From: Lawsonella sp012842085 | GTDB lineage: Bacteria > Actinomycetota > Actinomycetes > Mycobacteriales > Mycobacteriaceae | NCBI GenBank assembly: GCA_036749735.1 | Contig: DAINXV010000001.1 | Coordinates: 868,001 to 932,000 of the forward strand | DNA: 64,000 nucleotides | Direction: 5' to 3' | Part shown: one piece after another, positions 17,068 to 26,177 of the stretch | How the letters are laid out: every line of letters starts with the position of its first letter | Position numbering within the stretch: the first letter of the stretch is position 1 | Notes under the pieces: generated by a model | What the model was told of the DNA's origin: nothing | What the model saw: the letters and a program-made list of their open reading frames with translations, nothing else | The model's database searches: none | Program-made: the position numbers and the translations under genes

Positions 17068-17991
17068 ATGGCTAAAAAGAAAAACAAGAAAAATATTGAC
17101 GTTCCCGCAGGTATGAGCCGTCGCCAGGCGAAACTCGCAGCCCGTGCCGCAGAGCGCGCCGCCCTCAATGTGGACCCTCGTGTCTTCCGTGGTGTCGCCG
17201 CCGAATACGATCTCATCGCTATGCGCGAATTTGTCGCCTCCGCAACCTTCCCCACCACCGTCACCAGCCCCAGTGGCGATGTGGAGGTCCATATTTGTAC
17301 CGTCCTGCCCGGCGCCATCCCCGCCCTCCGTTTTGAGGAGGAGTTTGGTGGTACCCGCATGGTAGCGGTGCAATCCCCCACCCCCTCCAATAATCCTGCC
17401 CAGGATTTGGCTGCCGCCATCGAGTGGGTGTTGACGGCAGAGCCCGGCGAGAATACGCGCCGCGTGGAAGCCACCGAGGACACCCCTGCCCTCACCGATT
17501 ATCTGTCGGCCGAGGAAGCCCCGCAGGTGACGGTGCATGACAACTTCAACTGGTGGATCCCGGAGGACGCGGAGCTGGACGCCCAAATGCACAGGGGTAT
17601 TAATGCCGCCAACGACGCCATGATGCCTTCGGTGCGGTTGGAGGCCGATAAGGGTGCCGCCTATTGGACGAACGCGGGGGATAAAGCCCATGTGCGCTGG
17701 GTGCGCCCCGAGGAAGAGGACGATATTTTCCGCGCGTTGGTAAAGGTGCACGCGGCGGGTGAACTCACCTTGGGTGAGGGAAGCCGCTACGCCGGCATGT
17801 TCCGTGCCCATGGCCGCATCGTGCCGGTCTTTGACGTGGAGGTGGATCAGCCCGCCGACACCTGGCAGGAAGCTTTGGAGCAGTTGGGTGTAGCCATTGA
17901 CAAGGTGATGGGCGATAAATCTCCCTACACTGCGGAGGAGCGGAAGTCCCGCAATCTGCTGAATTCGCGGCAGATCACCATCCGCGACTAG
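17068..17991 (+). CDS. DUF5926-family cytoplasmic protein
   Basis: 307 residues beginning with a Lys-rich tail (MAKKKNKKNIDVP) and an Arg/Ala helix (SRRQAKLAARAAERAAL). The body contains VFRGVAAEYDLIAMREF and DNFNWWIPEDAELDAQM, patterns I associate with the actinobacterial DUF5926 proteins, often found near cell-wall genes. No catalytic motif is visible and no membrane span. It converges on the LCP gene with six bases between stops. Confidence 0.7.
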   Translation: MAKKKNKKNIDVPAGMSRRQAKLAARAAERAALNVDPRVFRGVAAEYDLIAMREFVASATFPTTVTSPSGDVEVHICTVLPGAIPALRFEEEFGGTRMVAVQSPTPSNNPAQDLAAAIEWVLTAEPGENTRRVEATEDTPALTDYLSAEEAPQVTVHDNFNWWIPEDAELDAQMHRGINAANDAMMPSVRLEADKGAAYWTNAGDKAHVRWVRPEEEDDIFRALVKVHAAGELTLGEGSRYAGMFRAHGRIVPVFDVEVDQPADTWQEALEQLGVAIDKVMGDKSPYTAEERKSRNLLNSRQITIRD

Positions 17992-17997
17992 CGCCCG

Positions 17998-19419
17998 CTA
18001 TTCGGAGATGAGGTAATCGGGTATCTCATCTCCGGAGGCGATGGCCCTCCAGAACGTGGCCGTGTCGTCGTTCCACATCACAACCGCACCCGACTCGTTG
18101 TCAACCAGTTCACCAATGGGCAGGGTGGTGGTGACGTGGTCGGATGACATGGCCCAGGCGAGGCGCCCCAGACTGAAGAAGTGGCTGTTCTTGTCGAGGG
18201 TGAGTGCCTTGCCGGCGCTGTTGGTGAGCTTGAAGAACTTGATGGGGCTCAGGAGCGTGCGGGCGTTGATGGCCTCGTCCGCAAAGTTGCTCAAGAATTC
18301 ACGTTGATGTTCCACTCTGTCAAGGTCTGCGCGGGGAGTTTGGCGAGTGCGCACATATCCGAGGGCCGTCTTGCCGTCTGCTTTCTGGCAGCCCGCATCC
18401 ACATTGAGATCCGCTAGCGGGTCGTTGATGGGGGAGCTGGGGCAAATCGTGACTCCCCCAATGGCGTCGGTCATGGCGGCGAAACCAGCGAAGTCAATCT
18501 CCATGTAGTGGTTGACGTGCACGCCGGCAGCCTGCTCAAAGGTCTTGACCAGCAGTTCGGGGCCACCATAGGCGTAGGCGGCATTAATCTTGTCGTTGCC
18601 GTAGCCCGGAATGTAGACGTACGAGTCACGCGGAATCGACACCAACACTTTTTGGCCACCCACATGCGGAATATGCATCAACATGATGACGTCGGTGCGC
18701 TGCGAACCCAGATCCCCACCCACACCGAGGCTTTCCCGCTTCTTGGAGTCCATACCGGAGCGGCTGTCGGAGCCAACCAAAAGCCAGTTGGTGCCAGCCG
18801 TGCGCCCAATCATGTGTTCGGAAAGCGCATCGACGCGCGACACATTAGTTCCGAAGGTAATCAACCCAGCCAGGCCACCGACCACGACTAACAGCACAAA
18901 GGTGAGTGCCAAGATCACAACGGTGCGGAAAATACCGCCCGGGGTGAGCTTAATAGTGGGGGGCGCTTTTTTGGGTTTTTGGGTGGGTTGGTAGAGACCC
19001 TCCACCGGAGCTTTCTCTGCCGCACCCCGTTGCCGGTACACCTCGCTGGGGGGAAGTTTGTAACGCTGCGGGGTGCCGGGTCTGCCACCCGGGCCGGTTT
19101 GAACGCCGCGAGACTGCTGCACCCGGCGGATCCGTTTGGCTTGCTGTTGGTCGTCAACACCAGGAAGGGGGCCACGGTAGGGGCGAGCCTGCGCCAAGCT
19201 ATCCTTAGAGATGCGCCGGGCATGCCGTGGACCCTGGCGTTTGGGCTGCTCGCCACTGTTTTCTTGCTGCTTTTTATTTCGGGCAGCAGGAGGCACCCAG
19301 CTGTTGGATGTCGAATCCCAAAACTCCGGCTGCTGGGGTGCAGCGTACTGCCCGGAGTTGGTGTCCTTCTTCTGCGAGTCTTTCTTGTCAGAAGAAGGCT
19401 GGTCGGGTGTTGCAACCAT
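17998..19419 (-). CDS. LCP-family (LytR-CpsA-Psr) cell-wall glycopolymer ligase
   Basis: 473 residues: a disordered Gln/Pro/Arg-rich cytoplasmic part of about 160 residues, one membrane span (VVILALTFVLLVVVGGLAG), then the extracellular LCP domain with NWLLVGSDSRSGMD, SQRTDVIMLMHI, VSIPRDSYVYIPGYG, KINAAYAYGG and LDRVEHQREFL. These hold the conserved Arg/Asp residues binding polyprenyl-pyrophosphate glycans. LCP enzymes attach arabinogalactan or similar polymers to peptidoglycan in mycolate-bearing bacteria. The start at 19419 is divergent from the membrane protein at 19453; only 33 bases separate the two start codons, so the promoters must overlap the neighbouring genes. Confidence 0.92.
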   Translation of the reverse strand: MVATPDQPSSDKKDSQKKDTNSGQYAAPQQPEFWDSTSNSWVPPAARNKKQQENSGEQPKRQGPRHARRISKDSLAQARPYRGPLPGVDDQQQAKRIRRVQQSRGVQTGPGGRPGTPQRYKLPPSEVYRQRGAAEKAPVEGLYQPTQKPKKAPPTIKLTPGGIFRTVVILALTFVLLVVVGGLAGLITFGTNVSRVDALSEHMIGRTAGTNWLLVGSDSRSGMDSKKRESLGVGGDLGSQRTDVIMLMHIPHVGGQKVLVSIPRDSYVYIPGYGNDKINAAYAYGGPELLVKTFEQAAGVHVNHYMEIDFAGFAAMTDAIGGVTICPSSPINDPLADLNVDAGCQKADGKTALGYVRTRQTPRADLDRVEHQREFLSNFADEAINARTLLSPIKFFKLTNSAGKALTLDKNSHFFSLGRLAWAMSSDHVTTTLPIGELVDNESGAVVMWNDDTATFWRAIASGDEIPDYLISE

Positions 19420-19452
19420 GTTTATAGATTAGCCAAAGGTAGAGTTTTTGAC

Positions 19453-20346
19453 GTGCCGGAACAAAATGAACAACCACCTCGCAAAGTCCTCACGATCCTT
19501 CGTGTAGTGGCTGTTATTGTCCTTGCTGTAGTTTTATTCGTATTCGGAATCCTCATTTTATCAGTTCCTGAACTGATTACAGGAGGGGCAGCCGATACGG
19601 ACGGTGAAGCAATCCGCAATAGCCTCTACGGAATAATACTCATTGCCGTCGGTTTATTGCTGTTCTTCTACCAAATCATGCGTCTTCGCCGCGCACGGCG
19701 CAAACACGACCCCGCAGAGAGTTCCATCGACGGCAGCCGACCGGGTATTGGGGGAGCCGGGGGAGAGGCCGTCACCAGCGCAAACGAAACTAATGGGCGG
19801 CAGTTGCGCCACACCGATGCCAGCACCGAAGCCCGCGCTAAAGTGGCCGGAGAACTGGGTGGCGAACTGGTGGAAGAATCCGGACGCATTATCCGTATCC
19901 CCCGCGACACTCTGGATGATCGCCTCCGGGACGTCTTCGACCAGGGCTGCGAATGGCTGGACGCCGGCGAGCTGAAAGACTCCGCCTTCCCGGTAGCGCT
20001 CCTTATCCCCAGCCGTCAAGAGCTCCTGGACTACCTCAGCGAACACTATCCGCCCCGCACCATCATGATGGCCAACCACATTGGGAAAGGCTCCGGGCTG
20101 CCCTACTTTGTGAACGAGGGCGTGCACCTGCACTGCGCAATGGTGAACCGTCCCCACGATGTGGAAATCATGCTGGACCACTACGCACCCCATATTCCGC
20201 TGGCCTGTGTGCTGGTCGCCGGCAATATGCCCCTGGATACGCGGGGCACCGACTCCAACCAGATGGAGACCATCCGCAACTCCGTCATCGGTCTGCTGTG
20301 CTGGCATGAGGAACGCGACGACTATATTTTGGTGACACCCCGCTAA
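19453..20346 (+). CDS. Two-span membrane protein with soluble C-terminal domain, unknown
   Basis: 297 residues from GTG 19453; the open frame continues upstream but there it runs antisense to the LCP gene, and no better start exists. Spans at about 12-38 and 55-76 are followed by RRARRKHD and a soluble domain of about 200 residues with LRDVFDQGCEWLDAGELKD, IPSRQELLDYLSEHY and VNRPHDVEIMLDHYAPH. I recognise no family. It precedes pheA by 52 bases and may be transcribed with it. Confidence 0.7.
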   Translation: MPEQNEQPPRKVLTILRVVAVIVLAVVLFVFGILILSVPELITGGAADTDGEAIRNSLYGIILIAVGLLLFFYQIMRLRRARRKHDPAESSIDGSRPGIGGAGGEAVTSANETNGRQLRHTDASTEARAKVAGELGGELVEESGRIIRIPRDTLDDRLRDVFDQGCEWLDAGELKDSAFPVALLIPSRQELLDYLSEHYPPRTIMMANHIGKGSGLPYFVNEGVHLHCAMVNRPHDVEIMLDHYAPHIPLACVLVAGNMPLDTRGTDSNQMETIRNSVIGLLCWHEERDDYILVTPR

Positions 20347-20398
20347 AGAGTTCCCACACCCCGCGATACCGACCCACCTTGCCGGTAAGCTGGAGTGC

Positions 20399-21322
20399 GT
20401 GATCAGCATTTCTTATCTCGGCCCACGGGGCACCTTCAGCGAAGCAGCCCTGCAACAAATAATCGACGACAAGCCGGTGACGGCACTGCAGAATGTGGGG
20501 GAGCGGATAGCTGCCGCCACACCCCCCGACGCGCTGCAGATGGTGCGGGACGGCCACGTCGACTACGCCCTTGTTCCTACCGAAAACTTTGTGGACGGCC
20601 CCGTCACCCCCACCCTCGACTCGCTCGCAGGTGACGACCGGCTGCAGATCTATGCCGAAACCGAAATACCGGTGGTGTTCTCCATGCTGGTGCGCCCTGG
20701 CACCACCCTGGATGATGTGAAAACCGTGGGAACCCATCCGGTGGCTATGGCGCAGGTGCGTGAATGGGTGGAGGAGAAGCTGCCCGCTGCCGAGAAGAAA
20801 ACCACCAACTCCACGGCTGCTGCCGCCCAGGCGGTGGCGGACGGGGAACTGGATATGGCGGCGGCCCCCGCCCGAGCCGGGGAAATCTTGGGATTGGAGG
20901 CGCTCGCCGAAGGGGTGGCTGACGTGCAGGGTGCCTACACGCGTTTCATTCTGGTGGGCAAACCCGGCAAACCCTCCCCCCGCACCGGACGCGACCGCAC
21001 CTCCATGGTGTTCCAGTTGCCCAACGAACCGGCGACACTGGTGAACGCCATGAACGAATATGGGATGCGGGGGGTGGACCTGACCCGTATTGAGTCTCGT
21101 CCCACTCGCCAAAAATTCGGTAGCTACAACTTCTTCATCGAATGTGTGGGCCATATTGATGATGCCGCCGTGGCGGAAACGATGCAGGCGCTGCACCGGC
21201 GTGCCAGCTGGCTGCGGTACCTGGGGTCGTGGCCCGCCTATGATGAAGCCGGCACCCCGCCCCCAAACTTTGATGATTCGGTAGATTGGGTGGCGAACCT
21301 AAGGGAAGGGAAGGTCGAATAG
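20399..21322 (+). CDS. pheA: Prephenate dehydratase
   Basis: 307 residues, the usual length for a stand-alone prephenate dehydratase (prephenate to phenylpyruvate in phenylalanine synthesis). Seen: SYLGPRGTFSEAAL at the N-terminus, ALVPTENFVDGPV, the catalytic-region TRFILVGKP (Thr-Arg-Phe) and a C-terminal ACT domain (TSMVFQLPNEPATLVNAM, then LTRIESRPT) that in relatives binds phenylalanine for feedback control. GTG start at 20399. The gene directly abuts the next one (stop 21322, ATG 21323), showing translational coupling. The order pheA - phosphatase - septum protein - serS matches the M. tuberculosis Rv3838c-Rv3834c region. Confidence 0.93.
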   Translation: MISISYLGPRGTFSEAALQQIIDDKPVTALQNVGERIAAATPPDALQMVRDGHVDYALVPTENFVDGPVTPTLDSLAGDDRLQIYAETEIPVVFSMLVRPGTTLDDVKTVGTHPVAMAQVREWVEEKLPAAEKKTTNSTAAAAQAVADGELDMAAAPARAGEILGLEALAEGVADVQGAYTRFILVGKPGKPSPRTGRDRTSMVFQLPNEPATLVNAMNEYGMRGVDLTRIESRPTRQKFGSYNFFIECVGHIDDAAVAETMQALHRRASWLRYLGSWPAYDEAGTPPPNFDDSVDWVANLREGKVE

Positions 21323-22183
21323 ATGGCCCGTCATTTGCTCATGCTGCGGCATGGGGAAACTTTTGCGAACCTGGAAAAACGTCTTGACACGCGTGTGCCG
21401 GGAGCCTCCCTCACCGAGAGGGGTAAAGAACAGGCTCGTGAATGGGGCAGACAACGCGACCCCCGGTCACTTACTCTTATTGGGACGTCGGAAGCACTCC
21501 GCGCCCGCCAAACTGGCCGCGAAATCCTGAACGGTATGCGGGAAGCGTTCCCGCATGTTGCCCAAAATGAGTTCCCGGAGCTGCGTATTATTCCGGGCAT
21601 TTACGAAACGCAGGTGGGGGATTGGGAAGACGGCATTATTGATGACGTCAACCTGCTGGCCAAATGGTTTGGGCTTTTCCTCACCTGGCTGAAAGGCGAC
21701 TGGAAGACCTCCTCGCCCGGGCCATTGGGGGAGAATGCGCGCATGGTGGCGGATCGGGCCATGTCCCAGATCCACGCCCTCTACGAGGAGTTCTTCAACG
21801 GCACCAGCGCCCGCGCCCAAGACCAAGAGAAGGACGTGCTGCTGGTGGCCCACGGTGCCATCATTCCGCTGATGACCACCATGATGGTGCCCGACATGGA
21901 TAAGCGCTTCGCCTTCTGGTCCTTCCTGGGCAACACCGACACCGTCACCCTCCAGCCCCGCGCACAGGAGGCAGCGCTAGCCGGAGAAGCAGCAGCAGTT
22001 GACCAAGCAGAACAGCTTGTGTGGGATTTGCTGCGGTGGGGTTCCCAAGAACCGCCCTTTATTTGTGACGTTCCGGAAGAGAACGACAATGTGGAGGCCA
22101 TCGCCAACCTGAAATTCAGCTCCATGGGGAAGCGGGCGGCGGCACCGCAAGTTCCGGGAGTGGGCACCGGCAAAGAAGACTAG
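21323..22183 (+). CDS. Histidine-phosphatase (phosphoglycerate mutase-like) protein
   Basis: 286 residues with the phosphohistidine motif LRHGETFANLEKR at about 8-20, TERGKEQAREWG, and the second active-site His in LLVAHGAIIP. It belongs to the broad phosphoglycerate-mutase/phosphatase branch and corresponds by position to Rv3837c of M. tuberculosis. The true substrate of such isolated members is usually not glycolytic. It starts on the base after the pheA stop, so it is cotranslated with pheA, and it converges on the septum-formation gene. Confidence 0.88.
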   Translation: MARHLLMLRHGETFANLEKRLDTRVPGASLTERGKEQAREWGRQRDPRSLTLIGTSEALRARQTGREILNGMREAFPHVAQNEFPELRIIPGIYETQVGDWEDGIIDDVNLLAKWFGLFLTWLKGDWKTSSPGPLGENARMVADRAMSQIHALYEEFFNGTSARAQDQEKDVLLVAHGAIIPLMTTMMVPDMDKRFAFWSFLGNTDTVTLQPRAQEAALAGEAAAVDQAEQLVWDLLRWGSQEPPFICDVPEENDNVEAIANLKFSSMGKRAAAPQVPGVGTGKED

Positions 22184-22195
22184 CGCAAGCTGTTT

Positions 22196-23746
22196 TTAGA
22201 ATCCGCTCGGCACCGAGTTGTTGAGCAGCGGGTCGTTGCTCATGTCCGGCAGCTGCTCGTTGTCCTTCGGAGGCAGTGGCTTCACCTTCGGGGGTTTTTG
22301 GCCATCGATCAGCAGTTTCGGGCTTTTCACGCTGTACTGCAGTTCCGCAAGACCATCCTTATTGGACTTCGTCAGGTAGCAGTTGACGGTGCTGCTGCCG
22401 GCGTTCCACCCCGCGAGCGAAACCCGCGACCATACCGGGGTGAGAGTACTTTTTCGGAGTTTCTCCGGCGACCCCACATACTTGTTGGCCATCTCCACGC
22501 ACTTCTTCTCCGAGTACGCATTCTGTTGGCGAGTAGTGGGCATGCGGTCTTTAAAGTGTTCCTTCAGGTCGAACGTGCCAACCACCTCAATGACGTGAGG
22601 CTGCTCGCAGTTGACGGCACGACCCGGGGTTTGGGTGTTGGGGATAATCGACAGGCAGGTACCGGCCGACCAGGTGAGTGCCTGCGACTGCTCCGCCACC
22701 CGGTTGGTGAAAACGGGGTTGTCGCTATTGGCAATACTGGCCTCGATGCCGCACACCAGGGTGCGCACACCCTTATTCCAAGCGGAGTTGTCGGGATCCA
22801 ACAGCCCCCCCCGGAAACGGCCCGCAGGATCCAAACCTTTCGGCAAGTAGGAGTCCACCAGCGGACGGCACATTCCTTGGCGGAGGCTTTCAACCTGCGC
22901 AGGGCTCAACGGATCCGATTTTTTGTCGAAGCGCTGGTTGGGGTAGCGGTCCAGGTCAATGACGCCAGCCACCTCGAACCGGTGGGGTTGGTCGCAGTTG
23001 ACGCGCCGGAAGTTAATGAGGGTGCCATCCGATTCGGCAATATCCCAATGCAGGCAAGAACCCATGGTGGCATAGTCGAAGCCGCGACCCGCGTCGGTAG
23101 CGCCACCCACGGTGAGTGACGGGAGTTTATCCTCGGGAATGTCGTCGGCGTTGAGGTGGACTGCCAACACTGCGACCAGCGCACCCACAATAATGGCGCT
23201 TACTGTGATGAGCCATTTGCTGCGAGACCAGAGGGGTGCCCGCTTGGCATCTTCACTATCGGGATTTTCGATAGCAGCTTTCTGCAGCTCCGCGTCCTCG
23301 GAAGGATCGACGGCCTCTTTAAGTTTGTGGACACCCGCGGCAACGAATTCTTTGGGGCCGCGGTGGGGCGTTTTAGTGTGATCGGCTTTGCGAGCTTTGC
23401 GGCTCTTCTTCTTGGCTTTGGTGGCCTTTTCAGCCTTTTCTGCCGGTGCGGCGGCTGCTGCGGAAGTCGATTCCGGGGCGGTGTCGGCCTCCGGTGCGCG
23501 GTGCGCTGCAGCGGGTGTGGGCTCCGGTGCCTTGTCGCGGGAATGTTTGCCGGTAGAGCCAGTGGCTGAGCCGGTGGGTGTCTCCGCCTCCGCGGCACGC
23601 TCGTTAATACGACGGGGAACACCGCGAGTGGTGCCACTGCCGTTTTCGTCGCTACTGAAGGCAGCACTCGAAGTGGCTTGGGTCATGGGTTTGCCCAGCC
23701 ACTTGCGGGAAGATCCTCTTCTTGGTTTGCGACGTCTTTTAGCCAT
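22196..23746 (-). CDS. Septum-formation family membrane protein (Rv3835-like)
   Basis: 516 residues: a basic start, a long disordered Glu/Ala/Thr-rich cytoplasmic region, one membrane span near residue 185 (ITVSAIIVGALVAVLAVHL), then two repeats outside the membrane. Each repeat carries a Cys-containing strand followed by VNCDQPHRFEVAGV or VNCEQPHVIEVVGT, the hallmark of the septum-formation family. Paired Cys probably form disulphides. By position it equals Rv3835. A role at the division septum is suggested by the family name, not by evidence here. Start ATG 23746; a later Met (MTQATSS) is possible. Confidence 0.85.
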   Translation of the reverse strand: MAKRRRKPRRGSSRKWLGKPMTQATSSAAFSSDENGSGTTRGVPRRINERAAEAETPTGSATGSTGKHSRDKAPEPTPAAAHRAPEADTAPESTSAAAAAPAEKAEKATKAKKKSRKARKADHTKTPHRGPKEFVAAGVHKLKEAVDPSEDAELQKAAIENPDSEDAKRAPLWSRSKWLITVSAIIVGALVAVLAVHLNADDIPEDKLPSLTVGGATDAGRGFDYATMGSCLHWDIAESDGTLINFRRVNCDQPHRFEVAGVIDLDRYPNQRFDKKSDPLSPAQVESLRQGMCRPLVDSYLPKGLDPAGRFRGGLLDPDNSAWNKGVRTLVCGIEASIANSDNPVFTNRVAEQSQALTWSAGTCLSIIPNTQTPGRAVNCEQPHVIEVVGTFDLKEHFKDRMPTTRQQNAYSEKKCVEMANKYVGSPEKLRKSTLTPVWSRVSLAGWNAGSSTVNCYLTKSNKDGLAELQYSVKSPKLLIDGQKPPKVKPLPPKDNEQLPDMSNDPLLNNSVPSGF

Positions 23747-23821
23747 TTGTTCTTATTGTGCCTTTTTCTCCACAAATCGGGTAGTTCTGGTCCTGCAAAA
23801 GCACGTATTAAGATGGTAGTT

Positions 23822-25084
23822 GTGATCGATCTTAAATTCTTGCGCGAAAATCCTGACCTTGTCCGCGACTCCCAACGCACCCGCGGTGAAGACCCCGCCT
23901 TGGTTGATGAACTGCTTGCTGCCGACGAAAAACGGCGTTCATCCATCCAAACCGCAGACGAACTGCGCCGGGACCAGAAATCTTTCGGCAAGAAAATCGG
24001 CGCCGCCTCCAAGGAGGAACGCCCCGCGCTCCTCGAGGAAGCTAAAACTCTTGCTGCCCGCGTGAAAGAAGCGGAAGCTGCACAGAAGGAAGCTGCCGCC
24101 ACGGTGGAAGACATCCAGAATCGGCTCGCAAACGTCGTCGCCCCCGAGGTTCCCGCCGGTGGGGAGGACGACTTTGTGGAGCTTGAGCGGGTGGGCGAGA
24201 TTCCCGAATTCGATTTCCCGGTGCGCGACCACCTAGAGCTGGCCGAAATGGCGGACATTATCGACATGCAGCGGGGCGCCAAAGTCTCCGGCTCCCGCTT
24301 CTACTTCCTGAAAGGCGCCGGTGCGCTGCTCGAGATGGCGCTTACCCAGCTCGCCATCTCCAAAGCGGTGGAGTATGGCTTTACCGTCATGATCCCGCCC
24401 GTCCTAGTACTGCCAGAGATTATGCAGGGCACGGGCTTCAACGTGGAGCACGACGACGAGATTTACCGCCTCGGCACCGATGATCTTTACCTGGTGGGAA
24501 CCAGTGAAGTGGCTCTAGCCGGCTACCACAAAGACGAGATCCTGGACCTGTCCGAGGGGCCGATCCGCTATGCCGGATACTCCAGCTGTTTCCGGCGCGA
24601 AGCTGGCTCCTACGGCAAAGACACACGCGGCATTATTCGTGTCCACCAGTTCAACAAGGTGGAAATGTTTACCTACTGCACCCCGGAGCAGGCGGAAGAA
24701 GAGCACCAGAAACTGCTGCAGCTGGAGAAAGAAATGCTGAAGCTGGTGGAGGTGCCGTTCCGCGTCATCGATATTGCCGGTGGGGATTTGGGTACGTCCG
24801 CCGCTCGCAAATTCGACTGTGAGGCATGGGTTCCCAGCCAGAACACTTTCCGGGAACTTACCTCCACCTCCAACTGCACCACATTCCAGGCACGGCGCCT
24901 GCAGACTCGCTACCGCGATGAGGACGGCCGCACCCAAATGGTGGCAACCCTCAACGGCACCTTGGCAACCACTCGTTGGTTGGTGGCCATTATGGAAAAC
25001 CACCAGCAGGAGGATGGATCCATGGTGATTCCCGAGGCACTGCGCCCCTATATGGGGGGTATGGAGGTTATTAGCCCCAAATAG
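23822..25084 (+). CDS. serS: Seryl-tRNA synthetase
   Basis: 420 residues from GTG 23822, where the product starts MIDLKFLRENPD as in relatives; an ATG nine bases earlier (23813) is equally in frame. The N-terminal coiled-coil arm (about 25-110) binds the long variable arm of tRNA-Ser. Class II motifs follow: motif 2 at YSSCFRREAGSYGKDTRG and motif 3 at MENHQQEDGSMVIPEALR. It joins serine to tRNA-Ser (and tRNA-Sec where present). It is divergent from the septum-formation gene, with 75 bases between the starts. Confidence 0.95.
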   Translation: MIDLKFLRENPDLVRDSQRTRGEDPALVDELLAADEKRRSSIQTADELRRDQKSFGKKIGAASKEERPALLEEAKTLAARVKEAEAAQKEAAATVEDIQNRLANVVAPEVPAGGEDDFVELERVGEIPEFDFPVRDHLELAEMADIIDMQRGAKVSGSRFYFLKGAGALLEMALTQLAISKAVEYGFTVMIPPVLVLPEIMQGTGFNVEHDDEIYRLGTDDLYLVGTSEVALAGYHKDEILDLSEGPIRYAGYSSCFRREAGSYGKDTRGIIRVHQFNKVEMFTYCTPEQAEEEHQKLLQLEKEMLKLVEVPFRVIDIAGGDLGTSAARKFDCEAWVPSQNTFRELTSTSNCTTFQARRLQTRYRDEDGRTQMVATLNGTLATTRWLVAIMENHQQEDGSMVIPEALRPYMGGMEVISPK

Positions 25085-25265
25085 TTGCCTCAGCAGCGCT
25101 CCAGTCCCTTTTTGGGAGAGTCCACGCAGCCGTACAGTTATTTTTAAGTTTTCTGAAATATATTCAAATCGTCACGTGTTATACCCAATACATACGCGCA
25201 TAGTCGCTGAATCTGCCCCAACTTTGCGCGTACCATGAAAAGCAGATCGCTTAAGGAGCAGTTCT

Positions 25266-26150
25266 ATGACAACTCCGCAGAACTATGGAAATTCCTACAG
25301 TCCCCAGAATCAATCCGCAACCATGAACACCACTGAGGAGAAAACTGAGCAGACTGCGAGCGATCGCAGCATCGACTTCTCCTACATGCTTTATATGGCT
25401 GGCCATGTGATGGCACTCGTGGCCTACTTCATCATGCTCAATCATTTTGTGGGCGTATCGAACGCCTATTTCGCAGCCAAAGACAGCGGTGGCGGATACT
25501 TGAATATCACTGTTGAAACCCCCTCCGCTGCGCTTGCTTTCCTTATTCTCATCACCCTTGTCATCCTGCCTTTAGGCATTGCTTCCACCTATCTGCTGAA
25601 GCGCGGAACCCCGATGGATCGTCTTGTTTCCAGCGTCTTCCTAGCGATTGCGATTGCTTCTGCAATTGCCGCAGCAGTCAAACTTGAACCACTCTTCTTC
25701 AGCTTCGTTGCCATTCTGCTGGCTGCTGTTCTGGTGCTCGAATGGGTGTCCCCGTTCGCGGTGTACTTCGACGGAAAGAAAGCGGACTTCACCCGCAAAC
25801 CTTCCCCCGTCTACTCCGGTCCCGCCTACCCGAACATGCCTGGATATGGGCAGCCGCAAGGCTACCCCGCCTACCCGCAGCAGGGTTACCAGCAGCAAGG
25901 CTTCGGACAGCCCAATCCGCAACAGGGCTACCAGCAGGGTTACCCGCAGCAGGGCTATGGTCAGTTCCAGCAGGGTGGACAGGCTCCCAACCCGTACCAG
26001 TCCGCTCCGCAGAACCCCTACGCTGCACCCACCCAGAGTGACGCCAACAGCTGGAGTGGCAGCACCACGCAGTCCGGTCAGGCCACGGAAGATAACTCCT
26101 CCGAGGCTCCCACTGAGCAGTACCCGGCTGAAGGAAACTCAGACCAATAA
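25266..26150 (+). CDS. Four-span membrane protein with QGYP-rich tail (Rv0954/DUF5336-like)
   Basis: 294 residues from ATG 25266 (AAGGAG upstream). Four hydrophobic segments lie at about 37-60, 87-110, 122-143 and 146-165, then a long low-complexity tail of Gln, Gly, Tyr, Pro and Asn (QQGYQQGYPQQGYG repeats). This layout resembles the 34-kDa antigen family (Rv0954, DUF5336), which in mycobacteria is linked to the division apparatus; I rely on architecture, not on aligned motifs. The next gene starts 27 bases downstream, so both form an operon. Confidence 0.75.
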   Translation: MTTPQNYGNSYSPQNQSATMNTTEEKTEQTASDRSIDFSYMLYMAGHVMALVAYFIMLNHFVGVSNAYFAAKDSGGGYLNITVETPSAALAFLILITLVILPLGIASTYLLKRGTPMDRLVSSVFLAIAIASAIAAAVKLEPLFFSFVAILLAAVLVLEWVSPFAVYFDGKKADFTRKPSPVYSGPAYPNMPGYGQPQGYPAYPQQGYQQQGFGQPNPQQGYQQGYPQQGYGQFQQGGQAPNPYQSAPQNPYAAPTQSDANSWSGSTTQSGQATEDNSSEAPTEQYPAEGNSDQ

Positions 26151-26177
26151 GTAAATATAAGGTGGAGGAGGATCCAC

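Noticed and set aside
25850..25990. Short CAG/GGC-rich DNA repeats, considered as a repeat array
   Set aside because: They encode the QGYP-type low-complexity tail of a membrane protein and have no fixed repeat length or spacers, so they are neither CRISPR nor a mobile repeat.
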